Origin: Arenibacter catalasegens
GTDB lineage: Bacteria > Bacteroidota > Bacteroidia > Flavobacteriales > Flavobacteriaceae
Direction: 5' to 3'
DNA length: 64,000 nucleotides
Assembly: GCF_002909235.1 (NCBI RefSeq)
Contig: NZ_PHQQ01000004.1
Span: 144,973 to 208,972 of the forward strand
Shown: positions 18,006 to 26,278 of the stretch, in pieces
Numbering within the stretch: position 1 is the stretch's first letter
Layout of the letters: each line of letters opens with the position of its first letter
The notes under the pieces: model-generated
What the model was told of the DNA's origin: nothing
The model's input: the letters and a program-made list of their open reading frames with translations, nothing else
The model's database searches: none
Program-made: the position numbers and the translations under genes

Positions 18006-20450
18006 ATGAATACATACTTTAAACTATTTCTAATATTACTTTGCTTGTTTGGTCTTAATCCATCTTCCCTTCTTGGGCAAATGATAGATTTAAGTAAATC
18101 GAAAATTATCAGCCTTGAGAAAAAAGATCCTCTTGTCTTGAACGCTATATCCGTATTGCAGGAAGAAATCGATAAAGGGAGTGGGATAATGTTAAACAAG
18201 GTGGGCAAATTCCCTAAGCAATTACAAAACCGTATTGTTATTGGACTTGAAGCTGGATTGGACAAATTTCCAATGGAATATCAGCAGCTCATTGCGTCAA
18301 TGCCGGTAATAAAGGCTGAAGGATATAAAATTGTGGTGATACCTGAAAAAAATACTGTTCTGGTGGTAGGGCACGATTCCCGAGGAGTATTATATGGCAT
18401 TGGAAAACTTTTGAGAAAATTGGAAATATATCCTGGACAAATTTTACTGCCCAACGATTTGAATATCGCCTCTACCCCTAGATTTCCTATCCGAGGCCAT
18501 CAAATGGGATACAGACCAAAAACTAATGCGTACGATGCATTTTCGGTACAGCAATATGACAACTACATTCGTGATATGGCCATTTTCGGTGCCAATAGTA
18601 TTGAAATAATGCCTCCCCGTACCGATGATGATTTCACAAATGTTCACATGAAAATTCCCGCCATTGAAATGATTGTGGAGCAATCCAAAATTTGTGATAA
18701 ATATGGTATGGATGTTTGGATGTGGTATCCCAATTTGGGATCGGACTATACAAATCCAGATTCCTTAAAAGTGGAAATTGAAGAGAGGCGAAAAGTATTC
18801 AAAGCCATTCCGCGTTTGGACGCTCTATTTGTTCCGGGGGGAGATCCTGGGGATTTGGAGCCTGATGAATTGTTTAATTGGTTAAAAATAGAAGCCGAAG
18901 TGTTGCATGAGTACCATCCCAATGCCAAAATATGGGTTTCTCCACAGGTTTTCAGACCAACTAAAGCTTGGTTCGATTCCTTTTATGAACATATCAACAA
19001 AAATTATCCCTGGCTTGGAGGCGTGGTTTTCGGCCCGTGGATAAAAACCCCTATAAAAGAAATTGCAGAACGCATTAACCCTGGAATTCCAATAAGGCGA
19101 TATCCCGACATTACCCATAACCTAAGTAGTCAATACCCAATTCCCAACTGGGATTTGGCATATGCCATTACCTTAGGGAGAGAATCCATCAACCCACGGC
19201 CACAAGACCAAAAATTAATACATAATGCCTTTGACCAATTTGCACAAGGAAGTATTAGCTACTCTGAAGGAACCAACGATGACGTTAATAAAATAATATG
19301 GAGCGATCAGGATTGGGATCCGGAAACCCCGGTTATGGAAACCCTACGAGATTATTCGCGCTATTTTATCGGACCAAAATATACCGAAACTGTTTCTAGT
19401 GGTTTAATGGCATTGGAAAGAAATATTCAAGGCCCACTACTAAATAATGATGGTGTAATTACCACTTTACAACAATGGCAGGATTTGGAAAAGAGTGCAT
19501 CCCAAGAAGTTTTAAGTAATTTCCGTTTCCAAATGGGGCTTATTAGAGCCTATTTTGATGCTTATCAATACAGAAGATTGATATACGAGACGGAATTGGA
19601 ACAACAAGCTCGCGAAATATTGTCAACAGCCAAAACTATAGGCCCAATTAGCGCTATAGAAAAGGCAAAGAATATATTGTATAAGGCAAAAAAGGAACCT
19701 ATTATGGCCCAATGGAAAAATAGATGCCTGTCCTTGGCCGATGATTTGTTTGAGAGTATTGGCGCCCAATTAACGGTAGAAAAGCACTTTGCCGCAGGAG
19801 GAAGAGGAAATTTTATTGATAATATAGATGTGCCGTTGAATGATGGAATGTGGTTGATAGATCAACTTTTTACGATTGAAAAAAATGGAAGCGAGGCTGA
19901 AAAATTGGTTTCTATAAATGATTTGCTACAACGCAACAACCCCGGTCCCGGAGGGTACTATGACAATTTTGGTACACCAAGAAGTTGGAACCGGGTAGTT
20001 TCCAATCATAGTTATGCGGAGGACCCGGGAGGGTTGAATTCGCCAAGGGTAAGTTTTGGGGTAGGACTTAAAGGGGAAGAATGGGTACACGAGATTACGG
20101 CTATAGGTTTTGACGGCCATACAACGCCATTATCTTGGATGAACCAAGTAACCACCTTATATGACGAGCCTCTCAAAATGGTCTATAATGGTTTGGACCC
20201 CAAAGGTTCCTATGTCATTAAAGTGGCTTATACGGGGCGTTTTCGTTCAAAAATAAAACTGACTGCAGAGAATATACCTGTGCACGACTTCATCAAGACT
20301 GGAGTGCAACCCATTTATGAGTTTAAAATTCCAACTGAAGCATTACAGGACGGAGTTTTGGAACTGGAATGGACCTGTGGTGAGGGAGAAAGGGGCGCTC
20401 AAGTATCCGAGATTTGGATAATTAATCAAGGTAACTTAGGAAAGGAATAG
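18006..20450 (+). CDS. Secreted alpha-glucuronidase-like glycoside hydrolase
   Basis: An 814-residue protein with a signal peptide (cleavage near SLLGQ). The first 155 residues resemble the GH67/GH20-type N-terminal alpha/beta domain (YKIVVIPEKNTVLVVGHDSRGVLYGIGKLL), followed by a TIM-barrel-like region opening RFPIRGHQMGYRPKTNAYD (about 160-450), a helical stretch and a C-terminal beta domain (about 640-814). The layout suggests hydrolysis of a glycosidic linkage outside the cytoplasm, possibly of an alpha-glucuronoside, but I cannot place the catalytic acids and it is not a canonical GH67. It is followed after 3 bases by the metallophosphoesterase. The glycosidase call rests on the N-terminal domain, fold-level similarity and context. 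Confidence 0.65.
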   Translation: MNTYFKLFLILLCLFGLNPSSLLGQMIDLSKSKIISLEKKDPLVLNAISVLQEEIDKGSGIMLNKVGKFPKQLQNRIVIGLEAGLDKFPMEYQQLIASMPVIKAEGYKIVVIPEKNTVLVVGHDSRGVLYGIGKLLRKLEIYPGQILLPNDLNIASTPRFPIRGHQMGYRPKTNAYDAFSVQQYDNYIRDMAIFGANSIEIMPPRTDDDFTNVHMKIPAIEMIVEQSKICDKYGMDVWMWYPNLGSDYTNPDSLKVEIEERRKVFKAIPRLDALFVPGGDPGDLEPDELFNWLKIEAEVLHEYHPNAKIWVSPQVFRPTKAWFDSFYEHINKNYPWLGGVVFGPWIKTPIKEIAERINPGIPIRRYPDITHNLSSQYPIPNWDLAYAITLGRESINPRPQDQKLIHNAFDQFAQGSISYSEGTNDDVNKIIWSDQDWDPETPVMETLRDYSRYFIGPKYTETVSSGLMALERNIQGPLLNNDGVITTLQQWQDLEKSASQEVLSNFRFQMGLIRAYFDAYQYRRLIYETELEQQAREILSTAKTIGPISAIEKAKNILYKAKKEPIMAQWKNRCLSLADDLFESIGAQLTVEKHFAAGGRGNFIDNIDVPLNDGMWLIDQLFTIEKNGSEAEKLVSINDLLQRNNPGPGGYYDNFGTPRSWNRVVSNHSYAEDPGGLNSPRVSFGVGLKGEEWVHEITAIGFDGHTTPLSWMNQVTTLYDEPLKMVYNGLDPKGSYVIKVAYTGRFRSKIKLTAENIPVHDFIKTGVQPIYEFKIPTEALQDGVLELEWTCGEGERGAQVSEIWIINQGNLGKE

Positions 20451-20453
20451 GTT

Positions 20454-21419
20454 ATGGAGGAAAAAAAGATAAAGATTGACAGTAGAAGGAAATTTTTGCT
20501 TAAATCAGGATTGGCAGCGGTGGCTATTCCGTTTACACAAATTTCCTGTCAATCTTCAAAAGAAAAGCAATTAGAAGAAGAAAATCATGAAGATTCCTTT
20601 GAATTTGCATTCTTAACGGATATCCATATAAAACCTGAAATGAACGCGCCAAAAGGATTTCAAATGGCCATTGATAAGGTAAATGAATTGAACCCCGATT
20701 TTGTGATTACAGGCGGAGATCTTGTTTATGATACTATGCGCGGTAATTACGAACAAAGCGAATCACTTTTTACCTTGTACAAAGACATGAGTAAAGGGTT
20801 TAAAATGCCGGTCTATAATTGTATAGGAAATCACGACTTGTTCGCTATCTATGAAGAAAGTCCGGAATCGGAAGATCATCCTGATTATAAGTATGGAATG
20901 TGGGAAAGACATTTTGGAAAAACGTACTACTCTTTTGATCATAAAGGATGGCATTTTATAACCTTGAATTCCTTGGACGTAACAGAAAACAAAAGATATA
21001 AAGGATTCTTTCACCAAGAACAACTGCAGTGGTTAAAGGAGGATATTGAAAAAGTGGATAAATCTACGCCCATTGTCATCACCACCCATATTCCAATGAT
21101 TTGTACCTATTTGCAATTAAATGGAGGTGAAGGAAGTAGAACCGCCAGTAATGCTTCAGATGTTTTTAAGATAATGGAAAACCATAATTTAAAATTAGTC
21201 TTACAAGGGCATATTCATTGGAAGGAATACGGATTCATCAACGACCGATTTCATTTTCTAACTGGTGGTTCTATTGCTGGGAACGGATGGAAAGGCAGAA
21301 GGCACAATACCAAAGAAGGCTTTGTCAAAATTAAGGTGAAGGGTAATGATTTTTTCTATGAATATATAGATCATGGTTGGGAAGCCGAGAGGCTTAAATT
21401 GGCGGATAATAGTATTTAA
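20454..21419 (+). CDS. Tat-exported calcineurin-like metallophosphoesterase
   Basis: A 321-residue metallophosphoesterase with all dimetal motifs: LTDIHI (D and H), GGDLVYD (D), IGNHD (N and H), TTHIPM (H) and QGHIHW (H-x-H). The N-terminus carries a twin-arginine signal, SRRKFLLKSGLAAVAIP, followed by ISC, which could be a weak lipobox, so it is expected to be folded in the cytoplasm and exported. It starts 3 bases after the glycosidase-like gene and ends the plus-strand operon. Substrates in this family range from phosphomonoesters to phosphodiesters and nucleotides; nothing here decides the choice. Confidence 0.87.
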   Translation: MEEKKIKIDSRRKFLLKSGLAAVAIPFTQISCQSSKEKQLEEENHEDSFEFAFLTDIHIKPEMNAPKGFQMAIDKVNELNPDFVITGGDLVYDTMRGNYEQSESLFTLYKDMSKGFKMPVYNCIGNHDLFAIYEESPESEDHPDYKYGMWERHFGKTYYSFDHKGWHFITLNSLDVTENKRYKGFFHQEQLQWLKEDIEKVDKSTPIVITTHIPMICTYLQLNGGEGSRTASNASDVFKIMENHNLKLVLQGHIHWKEYGFINDRFHFLTGGSIAGNGWKGRRHNTKEGFVKIKVKGNDFFYEYIDHGWEAERLKLADNSI

Positions 21420-21470
21420 TACTGAAAAATAAGTACTTAGTTATCTACATTTTGCAGTAGATTTATAGAA

Positions 21471-21989
21471 ATGAAGAATACATCAAATTCAGATTTCACC
21501 CTTATTGTGGAAGAAGTCTATGCACCTTGTGGCTTAAAAGTATCAAACTTTGTATTAGACAAGGAAAGCAAAGAATACGAGGCAGTTTCCTTTCTCTTAA
21601 ATACCCTGAACATAAAATCTAGAAGAAGTAAAATCACTCCAAAAAAAATTGGGCAATTCGTTACCCTGTGGAAAAGAAATATAAAGGGGGAAACAACACC
21701 TTTGGAAGATTCTGATGAAGTTGATCTTATTGTAATAAACTCTCGCCAGGGTTCACAACTAGGTCAATTTGTATTTCCTAAAAATGTTCTTAAGGAAAAA
21801 GGAATTGTATCACATGGTATAAAGTTAGGGAAACGTGGTTTTCGTGTTTACCCTCCTTGGACAAACCCCACCAACAAAACAGCTCAAAAAACCCAAAAAT
21901 GGCAACTTGAATATTTTTTGAACATAGAACTAAATTTTAAAACGGACCTAGGTAAAGCTAATGACCTCTACCTACTTATGAAAGGATAA
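21471..21989 (+). CDS. MepB family protein
   Basis: A 172-residue soluble protein matching the MepB family, named after the gene accompanying the MepA efflux pump in Staphylococcus. Conserved parts are KSRRSKITPKKIGQFVTLWKR, GQFVFPKNVLKEKGI and KRGFRVYPPW. No catalytic residues are established and no efflux pump or MarR-type regulator lies next to it here. It follows the metallophosphoesterase by 51 bases on the same strand but its function seems unrelated to the sugar-acid cluster, so co-transcription is uncertain. Family assignment is good, function unknown. Confidence 0.8.
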   Translation: MKNTSNSDFTLIVEEVYAPCGLKVSNFVLDKESKEYEAVSFLLNTLNIKSRRSKITPKKIGQFVTLWKRNIKGETTPLEDSDEVDLIVINSRQGSQLGQFVFPKNVLKEKGIVSHGIKLGKRGFRVYPPWTNPTNKTAQKTQKWQLEYFLNIELNFKTDLGKANDLYLLMKG

Positions 21990-22059
21990 ATAAAGGATAA
22001 TCCTAATAGAACCACAGTTACTGCCGTATTTTACAAAATAAATGAATATTCCGTCGGGC

Positions 22060-24609
22060 CTATCTCCCTTCCTTTCGCAATACCTCTAAGGGAGGACTTT
22101 TTATAACTCCTATGCTATTCCCAAGGCCAATTAGTAAAACAAGCACAGTTATTCCGGGGAACAGCACCAAAAATGGAAATAATGATGGTGTAAATGGGGT
22201 TTCGAACACGAATAAAGCTAGCAATTGACTGCTCACCAGTGATAACAAGATTCCAGATAGCCCTCCTAAAATACCCAAATACAGATACTCCAAGGCCACT
22301 ATTTTTAGTATTTGTCCACTCTTGGCACCGATGGTCCGTAAAAGTACACTTTCCCGTATTCGCTGATATTTACTTGTCCTCACCGCCCCTAAAAGCACTA
22401 TTATTCCAGTAAGGATACTGAAAAAAGCCATAAAATTAATGATCCATGAAATCTTGTTCAACAAATTTTCTATTACAACCAAGATCTGTCTAATGTCCAG
22501 AATGGATACATTCGGAAATTTGCTTACCAATTCTTTCTGAAGTGATGCCGAAGCATTTTCATCAGCTACCTTGGTGGTAAGCACTGTGAATTGAGGGGCT
22601 TCTTCCAAAATACCCAAGGGGAAAACAATGGAAAAATTTAGTTGCATCCGACCCCAGTCCACCGTTCTTATGTTGGCTACTACAGTATTCATAATTACCC
22701 CTTGTACATTAAAGGATAATTTGTCACCAACCTCTACCTTAGCATCCCTAGCAAAGTTGTCGCTAATGGAAATGGGTATTTTTTCTTTGGAAGTCACTTT
22801 GGATACCCATTCTCCTGATTCCAATTTCTCGGATGCAATGAGACTATCCCTATAGGTTACCCTAAATTCATGATTCAAAATCCAGGAATTTATGGTGGAA
22901 GTAGTATCTTTTCTAATGACATTTACCGCCGTTCCTTGTATACTATTGACCCTCATCGTAATAATAGGTATATTGGTCAAAACAGGATGTCCCCCCAGTA
23001 AAATAGTATTTGCAACGGCCTCTTTCTGTTCCGTTTGAATATCCAAAAGGATCATATTGGGACTATTGGCGTCAGTTCCCATAGCCGACTTGGCTAACAG
23101 AAAATCTTTAGTGAAATAAAGGGTGCTTATCAAAAACGTTCCAATACCGATAGCTAGTACCAAGGTGAGGGTTTGGTTTTGTGGCCTAAATAAGTTTAAT
23201 AAGCTATGACGCGCAGTAAAACTCCAGGAAGTAGGAAAGTATTTTTTTATGATTTTCATAACTCCTGCAGACAAACCCGCCAGTATAACAAAGGTTACTA
23301 AAATTCCCGCTACAAAGGCTGCCGAATACCTCCAATCCTTTAATAACCAAAAGGAAAAAAGAAATAAAAAGGCCAAAATCCCCAAAGAGACCAAGGCTAA
23401 TCCTTTCTTATGCTTGGACCGGTCCACTTCCTGTACCCTTAAAGCCTGTAACGGAGATACATACAGAGTACTCATTAAAGGGTAAAGAGCAAATAGTATG
23501 GACATAAAGAGGCCCAACAAAAGTCCCATTGCAATTGCTTTTGGTGCCAGGGATATTTGTACATCTACCGGTAGCAAATCCCCTAAAAACATAGGAAATA
23601 ACTGCTGTAGAATTAAACCAACTGCGGTACCGATAATTCCTCCCAGTAATCCTAGCGCCCCGATTTGTAATAAATAAATTAAAAAAGTTTGCTTTTTGGT
23701 TGCCCCTAAACATTTTAAAACAGCTACCGATCGTAACTTTTCCTTTATGTAAATATTGATAGCACTTGCAATTCCTATACAGCCCAAAAGAAGGGCGATA
23801 AAGGCAACTAGATTAAGAAACTTACCAAAATTCCCATATCTCCTTCCCAGATTGGCACTCGTAGAAGTATGGGTATCCAAATCCGCACCTTCGGCATCCA
23901 ATACAGGATCTAATTTTTCTTCAAGAACCTCAAGGTCCGCATTGGGCTGGGCAAAATAGAATTCATAGTCCAACCTACTACCCTTCTGGATCAATCCTGT
24001 TTCTTGGATAAATCTATACGGAATTACTACAGGAGGAGCTATAGTACTAAATAGGCCCGAACTCCCTGGCATGGATTTTAAAGAACCTGCAATTGGAAAG
24101 GTTATTTCACCAACCTTAATACTATCTCCGACCTGTAGGTCATATTGTAGCATGACTGTGGCATCCACCAAAGCGGCACCCTTCTGTTGGTAGTTATTTG
24201 CTGCTGACACCGGTACGGTCTCCAAAACACCATAAAATGGAAATCCACCTTCAATTCCGCGAACTTGAACCAATTTGGAGGCTCCTGTTTTCGGAAACGC
24301 GGCCATGGAAGGAAAGGTTATTTCTTTGGCATTTGGACCTCCAAGGGAGTCCATTATTCTTAAAACCTTTTCATTTGGTGGATTTCTGCTATCCACTATA
24401 AAATCTGCCCCCATTAAAGATTTGGACTGTGCTGCAATATTTTTTTTAAGATTATCTCCAAAGGATTGGATAGAAACAACTGCAGCAATCCCCATAATAA
24501 TTGAGGCCATAAAAAGAAATAGTTTTCTCTTACTGGCTTTTCCATCGCGCCATGCCATCTTTAGAAGCCATCTAAACCCAGCCTTCGAAGTATTATTTAG
24601 GTTCTTCAC
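22060..24609 (-). CDS. ABC transporter permease, YbbP-like (FtsX family)
   Basis: An 849-residue permease with an N-terminal membrane helix, a large extracytoplasmic domain and two FtsX-type membrane blocks (about 265-380 and 720-835), plus a central pair of helices around 400-450. This is the topology of E. coli YbbP-type permeases linked with lysophospholipase L1/TesA export systems. It overlaps the ATPase gene by 4 bases, so the two are translationally coupled. The TesA-like gene lies just beyond, divergently transcribed. The transported substrate is not known; a lipid or lipoprotein-related role is an inference from the TesA linkage. Confidence 0.88.
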   Translation of the reverse strand: MKNLNNTSKAGFRWLLKMAWRDGKASKRKLFLFMASIIMGIAAVVSIQSFGDNLKKNIAAQSKSLMGADFIVDSRNPPNEKVLRIMDSLGGPNAKEITFPSMAAFPKTGASKLVQVRGIEGGFPFYGVLETVPVSAANNYQQKGAALVDATVMLQYDLQVGDSIKVGEITFPIAGSLKSMPGSSGLFSTIAPPVVIPYRFIQETGLIQKGSRLDYEFYFAQPNADLEVLEEKLDPVLDAEGADLDTHTSTSANLGRRYGNFGKFLNLVAFIALLLGCIGIASAINIYIKEKLRSVAVLKCLGATKKQTFLIYLLQIGALGLLGGIIGTAVGLILQQLFPMFLGDLLPVDVQISLAPKAIAMGLLLGLFMSILFALYPLMSTLYVSPLQALRVQEVDRSKHKKGLALVSLGILAFLFLFSFWLLKDWRYSAAFVAGILVTFVILAGLSAGVMKIIKKYFPTSWSFTARHSLLNLFRPQNQTLTLVLAIGIGTFLISTLYFTKDFLLAKSAMGTDANSPNMILLDIQTEQKEAVANTILLGGHPVLTNIPIITMRVNSIQGTAVNVIRKDTTSTINSWILNHEFRVTYRDSLIASEKLESGEWVSKVTSKEKIPISISDNFARDAKVEVGDKLSFNVQGVIMNTVVANIRTVDWGRMQLNFSIVFPLGILEEAPQFTVLTTKVADENASASLQKELVSKFPNVSILDIRQILVVIENLLNKISWIINFMAFFSILTGIIVLLGAVRTSKYQRIRESVLLRTIGAKSGQILKIVALEYLYLGILGGLSGILLSLVSSQLLALFVFETPFTPSLFPFLVLFPGITVLVLLIGLGNSIGVIKSPPLEVLRKEGR

Positions 24610-25295
24610 AAGGCAGTTGTATTCTGGGTGGTAACAATTTTACCCCCTTTTAACCTCAAAATGTGTTGGGTTTTAGCCGCCAATTCCAAATCATGCGTTA
24701 TAATGACCAAGGTAGTTCCCGCATCCTCATTGAGCTGAAAAAGTAGTTGTATTACCTTCTCCCCGGTCTCCGCATCTAAATTACCCGTTGGTTCATCGGC
24801 AAAAAGTATTGATGGATTATTAGAAAATGCCCTTGCCAAGGCTACGCGTTGTTGCTCACCACCAGAGAGTTGTGAGGGATAATGGTGGAAACGATTTTGT
24901 AAGCCCACCTTGTCCAATAGTTCCTTTCCATTTTTCATAGCATTTTTATCCCCCCTTAATTCCAATGGAATGGCAACATTCTCCAAAGCAGTAAGGGTAG
25001 GCAATAATTGAAAATCTTGAAAGACAAAACCGACATTCCTATTTCTTAATATTGCTCTTTCATCTTCGCTTAAACTACTCAGCTCGGTACCACATAAGGT
25101 TACGGTACCAGAATCAGGTTGGTCCAAACCTGCACATAAACCCAATAAGGTAGTTTTTCCACTACCGGAAGGCCCAACAATGGAAAAAGAATCCCGTTCT
25201 TCCACATCGAAGCTAATATCTTGCAATACCGTAAGTTTTTTGGAACCACTACTATAGATTTTCCCTAAATTGTCTACGTTTAATATCTTTGCCAT
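24606..25295 (-). CDS. ABC transporter ATP-binding protein, YbbA/LolD-like
   Basis: A 229-residue ATPase of the MacB/LolD/YbbA class. Walker [13 protein letters not shown]-loop, signature [14 protein letters not shown] and Walker [13 protein letters not shown] are intact. I set the start at 25295, [12 protein letters not shown], which matches family N-termini; an in-frame ATG 12 codons earlier overlaps the promoter space shared with the divergent esterase gene. It energises the YbbP-like permease encoded immediately downstream with a 4-base overlap. Neighbouring tesA-like esterase on the opposite strand reproduces the arrangement known in E. coli. Confidence 0.92.
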   Translation of the reverse strand: MAKILNVDNLGKIYSSGSKKLTVLQDISFDVEERDSFSIVGPSGSGKTTLLGLCAGLDQPDSGTVTLCGTELSSLSEDERAILRNRNVGFVFQDFQLLPTLTALENVAIPLELRGDKNAMKNGKELLDKVGLQNRFHHYPSQLSGGEQQRVALARAFSNNPSILFADEPTGNLDAETGEKVIQLLFQLNEDAGTTLVIITHDLELAAKTQHILRLKGGKIVTTQNTTAL

Positions 25296-25367
25296 ATAAT
25301 ATCTATTTCGCGGTTTTGCTGAAGAAGGCAAAATACAGAAATGATTTTGATTTTAATCCAATATTCC

Positions 25368-26057
25368 ATGCGAACCTTGTTAAGATTTTCTTATTTATTA
25401 ATCATTTTTTGCGTGTCTTGCGGGGATCTGGGAACCAAAAAATCGGATTCTGAAGAAAAAGGGAAAAATGGTTCTGAAAACGTTGTTGGGACCACGACTG
25501 AAAAGAAGGTCATTTTGTTTTTTGGAAACAGTTTAACTGCCGGAATGGGGCTCGACCTCAATGAGGCGTTTCCTGCATTGATCCAAGGCAAAATAGATTC
25601 ATTGCAATTGCCCTACAATGTAATAAATGCAGGTTTAAGTGGTGAAACTACGGCAAGTGGTAAAAATAGGATCAGTTGGGTGTTAAATTCAGATATAGAT
25701 GTATTTGTATTGGAACTTGGTGCAAATGATGGGCTACGTGGTATTCCCTTGGAGGAAACGCGTAAAAACTTGGAGGAAATTATAGATGTGGTACACCATA
25801 AAAACCCAAATACGACCATAATTTTGGCGGGAATGCAAATTCCTCCCAATATGGGTCAGGAATATACTGCAGAATTTAGGGATATATTTCCTTCACTTGC
25901 ACAACAGTATAATATTGGCCTAATCCCATTTCTTTTGGAAGATGTAGCTGGAAATCCGGATCTGAATCAGGCAGATGGCATACACCCCACTGCAGAGGGA
26001 CAAAAGATAGTAGCCAATAATATTTGGCCTATAATTGCCAAGGCTATTAAAAAATAA
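25368..26057 (+). CDS. TesA-like arylesterase/lysophospholipase (SGNH hydrolase)
   Basis: A 229-residue SGNH hydrolase with the four blocks visible: FFGNSLTAG (catalytic Ser), NAGLSGETT, ELGANDG and the Asp-His pair in DGIHPTAEG. I start at 25368, which gives a lipoprotein signal peptide with lipobox near CVSC; the frame also opens at 25341. After the signal comes a Lys/Glu/Ser-rich linker of about 30 residues. The protein should be tethered to a membrane outside the cytoplasm and hydrolyse thioesters, aryl esters or lysophospholipids. It is divergent from the ybbA/ybbP-like pair, the conserved tesA arrangement. Confidence 0.88.
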   Translation: MRTLLRFSYLLIIFCVSCGDLGTKKSDSEEKGKNGSENVVGTTTEKKVILFFGNSLTAGMGLDLNEAFPALIQGKIDSLQLPYNVINAGLSGETTASGKNRISWVLNSDIDVFVLELGANDGLRGIPLEETRKNLEEIIDVVHHKNPNTTIILAGMQIPPNMGQEYTAEFRDIFPSLAQQYNIGLIPFLLEDVAGNPDLNQADGIHPTAEGQKIVANNIWPIIAKAIKK

Positions 26058-26278
26058 TGAGTATCTATTTTAAATAGCCCTTGCAGCCAAATTTTTCCTC
26101 ATTAAAATTAAGATTACTGGACAACTTGATATAGCTTGCCCTATAGATAGTTGTCCCATAGATAAAATACAATAGCCAAAATAACGTTTGTATTGAGCAA
26201 TCCAGGTTAATTAATATTTTACCAATTAGTTTAACCAAGGATATTATATATTTTGACCAATAAGCTAACCAACATATA

